Below, in pieces: positions 19,320 to 28,568 of a DNA stretch of 64,000 nucleotides. Under the pieces are notes generated by a model that worked only from the letters and a program-made list of their open reading frames with translations, had not been told where the DNA came from and searched no databases. This DNA is from an uncultured Methanobrevibacter sp. Its GTDB lineage: Archaea; Methanobacteriota; Methanobacteria; Methanobacteriales; Methanobacteriaceae. The stretch spans positions 183,584-247,583 of the forward strand of contig NZ_CACZTX010000009.1 of the NCBI RefSeq assembly GCF_902784195.1, read 5' to 3'. The number at the start of each line of letters is the position of its first letter. Position 1 is the stretch's first letter. The translations under genes were made by a program, and so were the position numbers.

Positions 19320-20627
19320 ATGAAAAAGATTATTCCATTATTGCTTTTATCATTAATCATTTTATGCCCAATAATTGCTGAAAGTGCAGATGCAACTACA
19401 TTATTCTTAACTTCAGACAATTTGCATGAGCATGATGCGGATTTTGCAAGATTGAATGATATCAAGGAAAGAATTGAATCAAAAACCAATGGGGACATTG
19501 TTGTAGTGGTTGATGATTCAGCTTCAAATCCCGGAGAAGGGACAAGGGTAATGGCAGCCAGATGTGATGTGGCCGTTACAATAGCTGGCGCTTGTGCAGG
19601 AAATTTAGTTGACCTTGCAGACTATTCCACTAAAGTCAGCAAAAAGATCATCTATGTAAATGCAGGTACCCTTGATTTGAATACAATAAATTTCCTTAGA
19701 AGGTCCTATGATGACAATTGGTCACATTACACATTTGCATCAGTTAAAAGCCCTGGAAAATTCTTGAATGACGCTGGAATAAGCTTGATTCAACCTGCTC
19801 AGGAGTATCCTGACGATTGCTATAAAGGAATTATCGCATATGACAGCGATAATGTAAACGAATACATTGCAAATGAAATCATCAATGCAGTTTATGCTGG
19901 AACAAGTGAAAACAAGCAATTGGATACAGATTTAATAGTTTATCACAAGTTAGACCCTAAATACTTGGCAGAAGATTCTAAAAAAATCGTTGATGGTCAT
20001 GGAAGCGATATGCAGGAATCCTATGGTTCCTACACTACCCCTCAATTATTGTATATGAGTGCCTCATATATAGATGGATACGGATTAGAAGTTCCTGGAG
20101 AGTTTGGAGCTCCTGATAACCCTCAGAAATATTCAAGCTTTACTAAAGGAGAATACTCATTTAACGATTATTACAATATGGCAGATATAGTTGTAGACTA
20201 TATGAATGAACATGGCAAAGCACCGGATTCAATTAACTATGAAGGAGCAACTATTGGATATTATGACTTGGTTTACAATTTTGCACTTCTTACAGAAGAT
20301 GACACAAGCGCAAGCACTATGAATTTCCCATCAGAAATGGAATTCCATAAATACTACAGCGATTTCCTATTTGAAATCTTGCCAATAGGAATAATAATCA
20401 TTATAATAATTGTAATCCTATTGATAGTGAGAACTATAATAAAAAGAATAAAAAGAAGAATCAGAAGAAGAAAAGAAAGGAAATATAGGAAAAGAATGCA
20501 AAGAGAAAGATATGGCAGAAATCCTAGACAATTCCATAGAAATATAGATTCAAGATATTATTCAGATTACGATTATCCGTCCAATCAGCCAAAAAGATTA
20601 CATAGGCAAGAAAGAAGGCGAAGATAA
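19320..20627 (+). CDS. Membrane-anchored pseudomurein-binding repeat protein
   Basis: A 435-residue protein with a signal peptide (1-23), a long extracellular region, one membrane helix (about 354-372, nearly all Ile, Val and Leu) and a strongly basic tail of about 60 residues rich in Arg and Lys. Residues 279-323 (YSFNDYYNMADIVVDYMNEH onward, with APDSINYEGATIGYYDLVY) fit the pseudomurein-binding repeat, which attaches proteins to the wall of Methanobacteriales. The N-terminal region (IVVVVDDSASNPGEGTRVM, VDLADYSTKVSKKIIYVNAG) is a Rossmann-like domain seen in wall proteins of this order; its function is not known. The protein would span wall and membrane, with the basic tail in the cytoplasm. 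Confidence 0.72.
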   Translation: MKKIIPLLLLSLIILCPIIAESADATTLFLTSDNLHEHDADFARLNDIKERIESKTNGDIVVVVDDSASNPGEGTRVMAARCDVAVTIAGACAGNLVDLADYSTKVSKKIIYVNAGTLDLNTINFLRRSYDDNWSHYTFASVKSPGKFLNDAGISLIQPAQEYPDDCYKGIIAYDSDNVNEYIANEIINAVYAGTSENKQLDTDLIVYHKLDPKYLAEDSKKIVDGHGSDMQESYGSYTTPQLLYMSASYIDGYGLEVPGEFGAPDNPQKYSSFTKGEYSFNDYYNMADIVVDYMNEHGKAPDSINYEGATIGYYDLVYNFALLTEDDTSASTMNFPSEMEFHKYYSDFLFEILPIGIIIIIIIVILLIVRTIIKRIKRRIRRRKERKYRKRMQRERYGRNPRQFHRNIDSRYYSDYDYPSNQPKRLHRQERRRR

Positions 20628-20686
20628 ATCAAAGAACAAATGAAAAAAAAATATTATATGAAAATTATTATACAAGGAGTTCAAAA

Positions 20687-21613
20687 ATGACAGAACCTCA
20701 AAACAATGCAAAAGATGAAGAATATATTGATAGTTTAAAAGATGAAATAAGCTATTTAAGAGAGATTCTAGCTAGCAAACTCTTTGAAGAAGATAATTTA
20801 ATAAATTTCACTTGCAGAGAAATTGAAACAGATTATTCCTTGAAATTTGGAGTTTATAAATACAAGATTAAAGATTATAAGCTTAAAATCAAAAAAACAA
20901 AAAGAACTATTGAACTCATTAAAAAAATGATTGATCAACAATCTTCTAATCAATTCAATAAGGAACCTGAGGAATTAGAGGAAAATCAAATCAAAATCAA
21001 CAAAACCAAAATAAATAAGCCAAAAATCAATATGAGTGAAATTGAAAGCCATATTGAAAATGAGTTTAGTGAAGAAGTTCTTGAATTGGAAACAGAAACT
21101 GCAAAAGTGAATATCCTTATTGAAGAGCATAAGAATAATTTAAGTAAAAAACAGGACTTCAAGGAATTGCACACCATTTACAAGGATTGCATAAGAAAGA
21201 TTCATCCTGATTTATTGCTTGAACCAACAGATTATGAAGAAAATCTATTTTTCGCCTCTAAAGAGGCATATGAGGATAGGAATTTGGAGGAATTGAGATC
21301 CGCAGAAAATCTGATAAATAGGCACGAAATTGAAAATGAACCTATAACTGTGGAAGACTTTGAAAAGTTAAGGGACCAACTTGAAATCAATATTGAACTG
21401 GAAGATAAAGAGATTTCAAATATAGTCAACTCTAAACCATATACTCAACAGAAGTTCCTATTGGATACCAAAAAAGTGAATAACTATAGGGAAGGATTAG
21501 TTACATCTTTATTGGAAGTTGAAAAAGAGTATATAAGAATCAATAAAGACTTAAGTGAATTGAAAAAAGAGAACAACCTTAGCTATAAACTAGATTTGAC
21601 TAAAAATAATTAA
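20687..21613 (+). CDS. Coiled-coil protein with a J-domain-like HPD segment
   Basis: A 308-residue soluble, Glu/Lys-rich protein with long helical stretches. Residues about 158-212 read like helices II-III of a J domain: LHTIYKDCIRKIHPDLLLEP with the HPD triad at 173-175, then FASKEAYEDRNLEELRSAEN. Similar degenerate J domains occur in bacterial coiled-coil proteins. If functional, it would stimulate an Hsp70; a divergent Hsp70 is present 16 kb away, but no link is shown. GGAG precedes the ATG. It follows the pseudomurein-binding protein gene with a gap of about 60 bases and may share its transcript. Confidence 0.6.
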   Translation: MTEPQNNAKDEEYIDSLKDEISYLREILASKLFEEDNLINFTCREIETDYSLKFGVYKYKIKDYKLKIKKTKRTIELIKKMIDQQSSNQFNKEPEELEENQIKINKTKINKPKINMSEIESHIENEFSEEVLELETETAKVNILIEEHKNNLSKKQDFKELHTIYKDCIRKIHPDLLLEPTDYEENLFFASKEAYEDRNLEELRSAENLINRHEIENEPITVEDFEKLRDQLEINIELEDKEISNIVNSKPYTQQKFLLDTKKVNNYREGLVTSLLEVEKEYIRINKDLSELKKENNLSYKLDLTKNN

Positions 21614-21631
21614 AATTATTAATTTTATTTC

Positions 21632-21740
21632 ATTTCTTTAATTCTTTTTATTAATTTTAATTATTTTTATAAATTTTAATACTTTTTTTATTAATTTTAA
21701 TCCTTTTTATTAATTTTAATTATTTTTATATATTTTAATT
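21632..21740. repeat. T-rich tandem repeat downstream of the coiled-coil gene
   Basis: Units of about 23-25 bases built from ATTAATTTTAATTATTTTTAT recur four times. On the plus strand this gives repeated T-runs after the stop at 21613, so it probably also acts as the terminator; the convergent rimI gene ends at 21747. Confidence 0.6.
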
Positions 21741-21746
21741 ATTTGA

Positions 21747-22193
21747 TTAATTGCTGATTTTATTGGTGCTGAATAACATTACATAAGCATCTGATCCATC
21801 CTCATAATAATTAGGTACTTTCCTATCAATTTCAAAACCGAATTTTTGATAGAAACTAACTGCCGCTTCATTATGAGATTTCACTTCCAAGGTTATCCTA
21901 TGAATATCAATATTCTTGAATATGCTTATTGCCATCATAAGCAATCGAGTTGCTATATGCTGTCTGCGGAATTTGCTATCAACTGCAAGAGCAATTATAT
22001 GGCCTAATCCTTCTTCTTTTACCCAAAAAATAATATATCCTACAATTTCACCATCTTCAACAGCTACAAGAAAACCTGCACCGATTTCATATAATTGCTG
22101 AAGAATGGCCAATTCATAAGGTGTGGAAAAGGACTCTACTTCAATTTGATATACCCTAGCCAAATCAGAAGGGACAAATTCACGAATAAACAT
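21747..22193 (-). CDS. rimI: RimI/Ard1-type N-terminal acetyltransferase
   Basis: A 148-residue GNAT enzyme of the kind annotated in archaea as ribosomal protein S18-alanine acetyltransferase; archaeal members acetylate protein N-termini. It begins MFIREFVPSDLARVYQIE; motif A is LAVDSKFRRQHIATRLLMMA, where the usual R-x-x-G-x-G/A acetyl-CoA turn reads RRQHIA, so one glycine is replaced by His. The C-terminal part NEAAVSFYQKFGFEIDRKVP is canonical. The ATG ending at 22193 is used rather than an upstream TTG; the ribosome binding site is weak. Confidence 0.8.
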   Translation of the reverse strand: MFIREFVPSDLARVYQIEVESFSTPYELAILQQLYEIGAGFLVAVEDGEIVGYIIFWVKEEGLGHIIALAVDSKFRRQHIATRLLMMAISIFKNIDIHRITLEVKSHNEAAVSFYQKFGFEIDRKVPNYYEDGSDAYVMLFSTNKISN

Positions 22194-22330
22194 ATTAAAC
22201 ACTTGAAAAATCAATAGATATATTCTTTAATCATTATTTTCTAATTGAAAATTTATATTAATATTATTTGATTTACTCTATTAAAAAGATTTCTAAAAAT
22301 TAAATTAATATCATAAAAAGTAAGATAAAA

Positions 22331-22474
22331 TAGAACTAAACTAGAACTAAACTAGGCGGAATTAGGACTAAACTAAGACTAAACTAAGACTAAACTAAGA
22401 CTAAACTAAGACTAAAGTAAGACTAAACTAAGGCTAAACTAAGACAAAGTAAGACTAAATTGGGCTAAAATAGA
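22331..22474. repeat. 11-base tandem repeat array (GACTAAACTAA)
   Basis: About ten copies of GACTAAACTAA or variants (AACTAAACTAG, GGCTAAACTAA, GACTAAAGTAA) stand head to tail, with the best copies between 22366 and 22450. The array fills most of the divergent region between rimI and the UPF0146 gene. The repeat length is close to one helical turn. No open frame covers it. Confidence 0.85.
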
Positions 22475-22555
22475 ACATTTAAATTGTTAAAAAATAATAT
22501 ATGATTATAGAAACACAAATGATATCAAGAAACAAAAACTTAAAAAGGAATAAAA

Positions 22556-22966
22556 ATGTGGAATGATTTAGAGGAATATATACTAAAATTAGCTATTGAG
22601 AATAGCGAAAAAACAGGCAAAAAGACAAAAATAGTTGAAATTGGAGCAGGCAAATTTCAAACAATTTCTAAAAATTTAAGTGAAAATGAGAATATTGATA
22701 TTGTAATGACAGATATTGATCCTGCAAATGAAAACATTATTAGGGACGATGTCTTCAATCCAAATATGAGCATCTATAAAGATGCAGACATATTGTTTTC
22801 AATCAGACCTCCAGCGGAATTGCAGGAAGCGATTATGAAAATAAGGGATAATGTTAATGCTACACTAATAATAAAACCATTATTCAATGAGGATTTGAAT
22901 ATGAAAACCAAAAAAATGAAGTTAAAAAATTATAATCGTGCCTCATTTTACATATATGAAAGATAA
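22556..22966 (+). CDS. UPF0146 family protein (methyltransferase-like fold)
   Basis: A 136-residue protein matching the archaeal UPF0146 family. It has a shortened Rossmann fold: KIVEIGAGKFQTISKNL (motif I with GAGKF), VMTDIDPAN at the second strand, ADILFSIRPPAELQEAI, and a closing ATLIIKPLF. The layout suggests S-adenosylmethionine or nucleotide binding, but no activity is established. AAAGGAAT precedes the ATG. Confidence 0.75.
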   Translation: MWNDLEEYILKLAIENSEKTGKKTKIVEIGAGKFQTISKNLSENENIDIVMTDIDPANENIIRDDVFNPNMSIYKDADILFSIRPPAELQEAIMKIRDNVNATLIIKPLFNEDLNMKTKKMKLKNYNRASFYIYER

Positions 22967-23055
22967 AAAAAGGATTTCACAAATCAAAACCTTAAAAATT
23001 AAAACCTTAAATATTTAAATAAAAAAAATTAAAGATATACATTTACACCTTATTA

Positions 23056-23111
23056 TTTATATATAAATATAAATGTAAATGATAAGAATTTAAATGTAAA
23101 TGATAAGAATT
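23056..23111 (+). promoter_or_regulatory. TATA box followed by two 21-base direct repeats, P-ATPase promoter
   Basis: TTTATATATAAAT (23056-23068) is a strong TATA element. Directly behind it a 21-base unit (TAAATGTAAATGATAAGAATT) occurs twice head to tail at 23070-23090 and 23091-23111, with the start of a third copy. The expected transcription start, about 25 bases past the TATA box, falls inside the repeats, so they are candidate repressor sites. Confidence 0.55.
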
Positions 23112-23178
23112 TAAATGGTGAAAATATAATTAATTTCACCAAATACTATTTTTAGAAATTAGGAACTGGGGATTCATA

Positions 23179-25860
23179 TTGATAGAAGAAATATTAAAAC
23201 AGTATTCCACTCAAAAAGAAGGGCTTAGCCTTTCTGAAGCAAACGCTCGATTAGAAGAATATGGGCTGAATAAACTGAAAGAACAAAAGAAGAACAGTCC
23301 TTTGAAATTATTTTTATCTCAATTTTTAGATGTTTTAATATTCATGCTTATCATTGCAGCTATAGCAAGTTACATGATTGGAAATCATTTAGATGCAATT
23401 GTAATACTTGTAGTAGTGATAATCAACTCAATAATAGGTTTCATTCAAGAATATCGTGCTGAAAATGCTATGGAAAAGCTTAAGAGCTTAGTACACACTG
23501 ATGCACATGTTAAAAGAGACAATACCCTTAATAGAATTCCAAGTGAAAATCTTGTACCTGGAGACATTGTACTTCTTGAAGAGGGAGACAAAGTTCCTGC
23601 AGATTTAATCTTAATTGAATCATATGATTTGAGAGTGGATGAATCCTCTTTAACCGGAGAGTCAGATTTTGTTAAAAAAGACACAAATTATGAAAGCATT
23701 TCAGATTTCTCAAATAAAATCAAGAATATCCAAAAACATTCCAAAGAGGAAGCGGTGCAAAGTAAAATAGTATCCATGAATTCAAATGTACTCTTTGGAA
23801 AAGGAACAGGTGTTGTAATAGCTACTGGAATGGAAACAACCATCGGCAGAATAGCTACCATGATTCAAGGAGAGGAAGAGGAAACTCCTTTAACAATTAA
23901 AGTGGGCAAATTAGGTAAAAAGATTGGAATACTATCCATTATCGTTTGTATTTTTGTATTCTTTATAGACTTTTTCCAAGCTATGGATCTTCTTGAAAGC
24001 TTCATGACTGCAGTTTCCCTAGCTGTTGCAGCTATTCCAGAGGGACTTCCTGCAGTTTTAACTTTGACTTTAGCATTAGGAATGCAAAAAATGGCAAAAT
24101 CCAATGCAATCGTTAAAAAATTATCATCTGTAGAGACATTAGGATCATGCACGTACATCTGTACAGACAAAACAGGAACATTGACCAAAAATAAGATGAG
24201 TGTAAGGCAACCTTTCTTAACCAGTCAAGAGAATGGAGTATTAATTGCAGGTTTATGCAATGGAGTGAGATACGAAGATGGTGAATTGATTGGAAACCCT
24301 ACCGATTTGGCATCATACTACTTTGCACTTGATAACGATTTTGAAAAGATTAAAGCAAATAGGAATTTTGAAAAAGAATTTGAAATACCTTTTGACAGCA
24401 ATAGAAAAAGAATGACCTTCATTTACAGTGAAATAGATGATGAGAATAATAAAGATTATTACGTTTTAACAAAAGGGGCTCCTGAATTAATTTTAGATCT
24501 ATCTGAAAAAATCGATTTCAATGGACATATAAATGATTTTGACATTGGCACAAAAAATGAAATAATGCGGGAAATTGACAGAATGACAAAAAGGTCATTA
24601 AGAGTCATAGCGCTTGCCTATAATAAAATAGATAAGGGGGAATATGAAAAGATTTCAGATTTAGACAATAAGGAAATTGAAAAAGGCGATTCTGAAATAC
24701 ATAGAACATATTCCAAAAATAAGCATCATGGAGAATCTTTTGAAAAAGATTTGATATTCGCAGGCCTTCTTGGAATCATGGATCCGCCAAGGCCAGAAGC
24801 TATTGATGCAATAACAGATTGCCAAAAGGCAGGAATCAATGTAGTGATGATTACTGGAGACCACAAGGACACTGCAACTGCAATAGCTATGGAATTGGGC
24901 ATTCTCCCTAGAGACTACTATATCCATGAAGAAAATTATAATAATTCAATCTTAACTGGACAGGAATTGGAAGATTTAAGTGATGAGGAATACGATGAGA
25001 TTGCGAAGGACATCAGAGTTTATGCAAGAGTATATCCTGAACAGAAAAGAAGAATAATTGAAGTTCTGCAAAACCATGGCGAAATCGTATCAATGACTGG
25101 TGATGGTGTAAATGATGCACCAGCGCTTAAGAAAGCTTCCATTGGAGTAGCTATGGGAAGTGGAACAGATGTTACAAAAGAATCTGCAGACATGATTATA
25201 CAAGATGATAACTTTGCTACAATAGTCTCTTCAATAAAAGAAGGGAGGACAATATTTGACAACATCAAAAGATTCTTAAAATTCCAATTATCCACTAATA
25301 TTGGGGCAATATTAACCATCACTATAGGATCATTATTGCCAATACCAACTCCATTCACTCCGATTCAGCTTTTATGGATCAATATAATAATGGATGGCCC
25401 TCCAGCACAATCATTAGGTTTGGAAGGACCAGAAAAGGACATAATGAGAAGACCCCCTGAAAAAGGAGAATTGATTAACAGGAAAACAATAATCAAAATT
25501 ACCATTTCCGGAATAGTCATGGCAATAGGCACATTAGGACTATTCATTTATGAATTGAATAATGGAGTGGGAGATGTTAAGACCAAAGCAATTACCATTG
25601 CATTTACAGTATTTGTATTGTATCAATTGTTTAATGCATTGAATTATAGGTCCAGTTCAAAAACTAGAAACACAATGCTTTGGTTATCCCTTATTGGATC
25701 ATTCATATTGCAGGTTCTTGTTATTTATGTGCCATTCCTGCAAACAATCTTCAAGACCTGTGCAATTGGATTATTTGATTGGGTATTAATCATCATTGTT
25801 TCAGCAATAATTTTATTAACAGATAAGATTGCTAATAGGATTGTAGATGGAAACATTTAA
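23179..25860 (+). CDS. Calcium-type P-type ATPase (P2 family)
   Basis: An 893-residue cation pump. Seen: the N-terminal cation-ATPase domain (EEILKQYSTQKEGLSLSEA), the actuator loop with LTGES, the ion-site helix IPEGLP, the phosphorylation site CTDKTGTLTKNKM, the nucleotide domain with KGAPEL, and the hinge MTGDGVNDAPAL, with about ten membrane segments. Helix 6 reads LLWINIIMDGPPAQSLG, keeping the Asn and Asp that bind Ca2+ in SERCA-type pumps, so Ca2+ (possibly Mn2+) export is the best guess. The start is TTG, supported by GGGGAT 6 bases upstream and the lack of a better ATG. A promoter with 21-base repeats lies before it. Confidence 0.87.
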   Translation: MIEEILKQYSTQKEGLSLSEANARLEEYGLNKLKEQKKNSPLKLFLSQFLDVLIFMLIIAAIASYMIGNHLDAIVILVVVIINSIIGFIQEYRAENAMEKLKSLVHTDAHVKRDNTLNRIPSENLVPGDIVLLEEGDKVPADLILIESYDLRVDESSLTGESDFVKKDTNYESISDFSNKIKNIQKHSKEEAVQSKIVSMNSNVLFGKGTGVVIATGMETTIGRIATMIQGEEEETPLTIKVGKLGKKIGILSIIVCIFVFFIDFFQAMDLLESFMTAVSLAVAAIPEGLPAVLTLTLALGMQKMAKSNAIVKKLSSVETLGSCTYICTDKTGTLTKNKMSVRQPFLTSQENGVLIAGLCNGVRYEDGELIGNPTDLASYYFALDNDFEKIKANRNFEKEFEIPFDSNRKRMTFIYSEIDDENNKDYYVLTKGAPELILDLSEKIDFNGHINDFDIGTKNEIMREIDRMTKRSLRVIALAYNKIDKGEYEKISDLDNKEIEKGDSEIHRTYSKNKHHGESFEKDLIFAGLLGIMDPPRPEAIDAITDCQKAGINVVMITGDHKDTATAIAMELGILPRDYYIHEENYNNSILTGQELEDLSDEEYDEIAKDIRVYARVYPEQKRRIIEVLQNHGEIVSMTGDGVNDAPALKKASIGVAMGSGTDVTKESADMIIQDDNFATIVSSIKEGRTIFDNIKRFLKFQLSTNIGAILTITIGSLLPIPTPFTPIQLLWINIIMDGPPAQSLGLEGPEKDIMRRPPEKGELINRKTIIKITISGIVMAIGTLGLFIYELNNGVGDVKTKAITIAFTVFVLYQLFNALNYRSSSKTRNTMLWLSLIGSFILQVLVIYVPFLQTIFKTCAIGLFDWVLIIIVSAIILLTDKIANRIVDGNI

Positions 25861-26022
25861 ACTGGTACATGAAGCATGCAACATTAACTAAGCTACAAGA
25901 ACTAAGCTACAAGAACTAGATGTAAAAAATTTAAAAAAATTATAAATAGTATATTAACAAAAATATTATTAAATAAAATTATAATTATTAAATAAATTAT
26001 TGATTTTTTTAGGAGGAATATT

Positions 26023-26133
26023 ATGAATTTAATAGCAGATATTATTAACGGACTTTCATCAATGTCAATTGTTATGATCGTAGGTTTCATTATTGTTGTT
26101 GCATTAATGACTGTCATAGCAAAAAAAGCTTAA
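26023..26133 (+). CDS. 36-residue single-helix membrane protein
   Basis: A short frame with a textbook AGGAGGAATATT ribosome binding site before its ATG. It begins MNLIADIINGLSSMS, continues into a hydrophobic helix (about 15-33, IVMIVGFIIVVALMTVIA) and ends KKA. It follows the P-type ATPase by 160 bases on the same strand. Small single-helix proteins regulate SERCA-type pumps in other organisms; whether this one does is pure inference from position. Just upstream, at about 25884-25913, AACTAAGCTACAAG is repeated in tandem. Confidence 0.6.
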   Translation: MNLIADIINGLSSMSIVMIVGFIIVVALMTVIAKKA

Positions 26134-26594
26134 GATAGATTTTCTATTAATTTTTAAAATTAATATTAAATCATCCAAATATTTACCACCATAAATACTT
26201 TTTTTCTTCATCAAAAAATTTTCAAAAAATCATCATCAATATCCTATTTTTTAATAAATTATTAAATTTTACTAACTGCATATAGATTACTATTTTTCAA
26301 AAATTATTATTATAACAATATTTTAATTAAATTAAAACTATACACAATTAAATTAAAAGTTTTATAAAAAGTATTATTTTAATGAAAGTTATCATTAATT
26401 AAACTATGATGAATTTTTTAATCAAAAAATTTAATTGAAAAATTGAATTTTTAATGGAAATTTTTAAAAATTTGAAAATAAAATTAGAAAAAAATTAGAA
26501 AAATTAAAGAATAAAAAATTAATGATCATAACAAAATGAAAAAAATTTAAAAATATTAGAAAATTTAAGAATAATAAAAAAAGTTATAAAAAAA
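26134..26594. other. AT-rich intergenic region without recognised features
   Basis: Lies between the 36-residue gene and the 3' end of tRNA-Ser. T-runs early in it may terminate the small gene. I see no open frame, repeat or structured element in the rest. Confidence 0.4.
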
Positions 26595-26678
26595 CGCCGA
26601 GACTGGGATTTGAACCCAGGCGGCTATTACACCACGGGATTTCAAGTCCCGCGCCTTACCAGGCTAGACTATCTCGGC
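26595..26678 (-). tRNA. tRNA-Ser (UGA)
   Basis: An 84-base class II tRNA: acceptor stem GCCGAGA paired with TCTCGGC, discriminator G, anticodon loop CTTGAAA with anticodon TGA, a long variable arm (GTGGTGTAATAGCCGC) and the T-arm GGGTTCAAATCCC. The 3' CCA is not encoded. A TATA-like element sits near 26692-26704. Confidence 0.95.
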
Positions 26679-26796
26679 ATATGATATGTAAAATAAATAT
26701 AGATTTATTAAGAATAATCTAATAGAAATTTAGTAAAAATTTAAAATAAAAGTATGAAAATTAATTCTGAAAATAAATTCAGAACAATTAACTTAA

Positions 26797-27102
26797 TTAT
26801 TTAAGTTCAATTTCAATACTTACGTTATCAGGAACGCTTACTTTCATAATTTGTCTCATAGCTCTTTCATCAGCGCCAATTCCAATTAAACGTTTGTGGA
26901 TACGAAGTTCCCATTTTTCCCAAGTAGCTTTTCCTTCTCCATCTGGAGATTTTCTAGTTGGTACAACTAATTTTTTAGTAGGTAATGGAATAGGGCCAGA
27001 AATATCTACACCAGTTCTTTCAGAAATTTTCTTTAACTGGTCACAGACATAATTAATTTTTTCAGGATCAGTACCTGTAAGTTTAATTCTAGCTTGATTC
27101 AT
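26797..27102 (-). CDS. rps10: 30S ribosomal protein S10
   Basis: The 101-residue S10 (uS10) of the small subunit head. Recognised from [40 protein letters not shown] and the [13 protein letters not shown] stretch. AGGAGG stands 6 bases before the ATG. It is the last gene of the EF-2/EF-1alpha/S10 stretch; a perfect 13-base inverted repeat lies in its leader. Confidence 0.95.
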   Translation of the reverse strand: MNQARIKLTGTDPEKINYVCDQLKKISERTGVDISGPIPLPTKKLVVPTRKSPDGEGKATWEKWELRIHKRLIGIGADERAMRQIMKVSVPDNVSIEIELK

Positions 27103-27126
27103 TTTAATCCTCCTTAAACAGGTTAA

Positions 27127-27165
27127 TAATCTAGTTTAAACCTAAAATATGATTAAACTAGATTA
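27127..27165 (-). promoter_or_regulatory. Perfect 13-base inverted repeat in the S10 leader
   Basis: Arms TAATCTAGTTTAA (27127-27139) and TTAAACTAGATTA (27153-27165) flank a 13-base loop. A further direct copy of ACTAGATTA follows at 27165-27173. It lies about 13 bases upstream of the S10 ribosome binding site and 160 bases past the tuf stop, so it could be an operator, an RNA hairpin affecting S10 translation, or a processing site. Confidence 0.6.
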
Positions 27166-27326
27166 CTAGATTAAAACATACTATAGATTTAAAATAAGTA
27201 TTATTTAAAACCTAAAAATAAAGATTTGATTTATTAGGAAAATTAAAAACTTTCTCTAATAAATTTTCAAAATTAAAACTAAAAAAAATAAAAAATGATA
27301 ATTTAATTAAAAATTAATCATTGATC

Positions 27327-28568
27327 TTATTTTTTGTCAGTTACTTTAAGACATAAACCAGCTGCTACGGTTTGACCCATATCTCTGATAGCGAATCTTC
27401 CCATTGGAGGGATGTTTGCAGCTTCTTCCATAACCATAGGTTTGGTTGGTTTAATTTGTACAATAGCTGCGTCACCAGTTTTAATGAAGTCAGGTTTGGT
27501 TGCTTCAGGTTGACCGGTAGCAGGGTCGAGTTTAGAAGTTAAGTCTAAGAAAGTACATGCAGTTTGTGAGGTGTGACAGTGGAATACAGGGGTGTATCCT
27601 ACGGTGATTACACCAGGGTGTTGTAATACTACAACTTGTGCAGTAAATTCTTTAGCTACAGTAGGAGCGTCAGTAGTGTGTCCAGCTACGTCTCCTCTTC
27701 TGATATCGTTTTTACCTACACCTCTTACGTTGAATCCGATGTTGTCACCAGGTTCAGCTTCAGGGAAAGTTTCGTGGTGCATTTCGATAGATTTTACTTC
27801 ACCAGATACTCCAGCAGGTTCAAAGATAACGTTGTCTCCTTGTTTCATGATACCAGTTTCTACTCTTCCTACAGGTACAGTACCTACACCAGTGATGGAG
27901 TATACGTCTTGAATAGGAATTCTTAATGGTAAGTCTACAGGTTTTTCAGGTGGTACTAATTTGTCTAATTCATCCATTAATGGACTACCTTTGTACCAGG
28001 ACATGTTACCGGAGAGCTCTTTGATGTTGTCTCCTTCAAATGCAGACATAGGGATGAAAGGAGTGGTTGCTGGGTCTCTACCGATGGATCTGAGTAAGTC
28101 AGATACTTCATCTTTTACTTCGTTGAATCTGTCTTCACTGTAATCTACCATATCCATTTTGTTTACAGCAATGATTAATTGTTTAATACCTAAAGTCATG
28201 GATAAGAACATGTGTTCTTTGGTTTGTGGCATTACACCGTCGTTAGCAGCTACTACTAATACAGCTGCGTCAGCTTGGGATGCACCAGTAATCATGTTTT
28301 TAACGAAGTCTCTGTGTCCAGGACAGTCTACTACAGTGTAGTCGTATTTGTTGGTGGAGAATTTTTGGTGAGCTAAGTCAATGGTTACTCCTCTTTCTCT
28401 TTCTTCACCTAATTTGTCCATAACAAATCTGAATTTGTCTTCACCTTCATCTAATTGTTGTTCAGCGATTGCACCAGCTTTTAATAATAAGTGTCCTACT
28501 AAAGTGGATTTACCGTGGTCAACGTGTCCAATAAATGCTAAATTTAAATGTTCTTTTGCTTTTGCCAT
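27327..28568 (-). CDS. tuf: Elongation factor 1-alpha
   Basis: The 413-residue GTPase that brings aminoacyl-tRNA to the ribosome. GTP-binding motifs: GHVDHGKST (P-loop), DCPGHRDF (G3) and NKMD (G4); switch I region [15 protein letters not shown]. Domains II and III follow ([27 protein letters not shown]). Length is normal for archaea. GAGGT precedes the ATG. A terminator-like hairpin at 28930-28973 separates it from fusA, so it probably has its own promoter in the 500-base gap upstream. Confidence 0.97.
   Translation of the reverse strand: MAKAKEHLNLAFIGHVDHGKSTLVGHLLLKAGAIAEQQLDEGEDKFRFVMDKLGEERERGVTIDLAHQKFSTNKYDYTVVDCPGHRDFVKNMITGASQADAAVLVVAANDGVMPQTKEHMFLSMTLGIKQLIIAVNKMDMVDYSEDRFNEVKDEVSDLLRSIGRDPATTPFIPMSAFEGDNIKELSGNMSWYKGSPLMDELDKLVPPEKPVDLPLRIPIQDVYSITGVGTVPVGRVETGIMKQGDNVIFEPAGVSGEVKSIEMHHETFPEAEPGDNIGFNVRGVGKNDIRRGDVAGHTTDAPTVAKEFTAQVVVLQHPGVITVGYTPVFHCHTSQTACTFLDLTSKLDPATGQPEATKPDFIKTGDAAIVQIKPTKPMVMEEAANIPPMGRFAIRDMGQTVAAGLCLKVTDKK

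Noticed and set aside
22331..22474. CRISPR or coding repeat
   Set aside because: 11-base units without spacers, and no frame with a ribosome binding site runs through them.
22501..22566. 21-residue leader peptide overlapping the UPF0146 start
   Set aside because: No ribosome binding site and polar random-looking sequence; probably chance.
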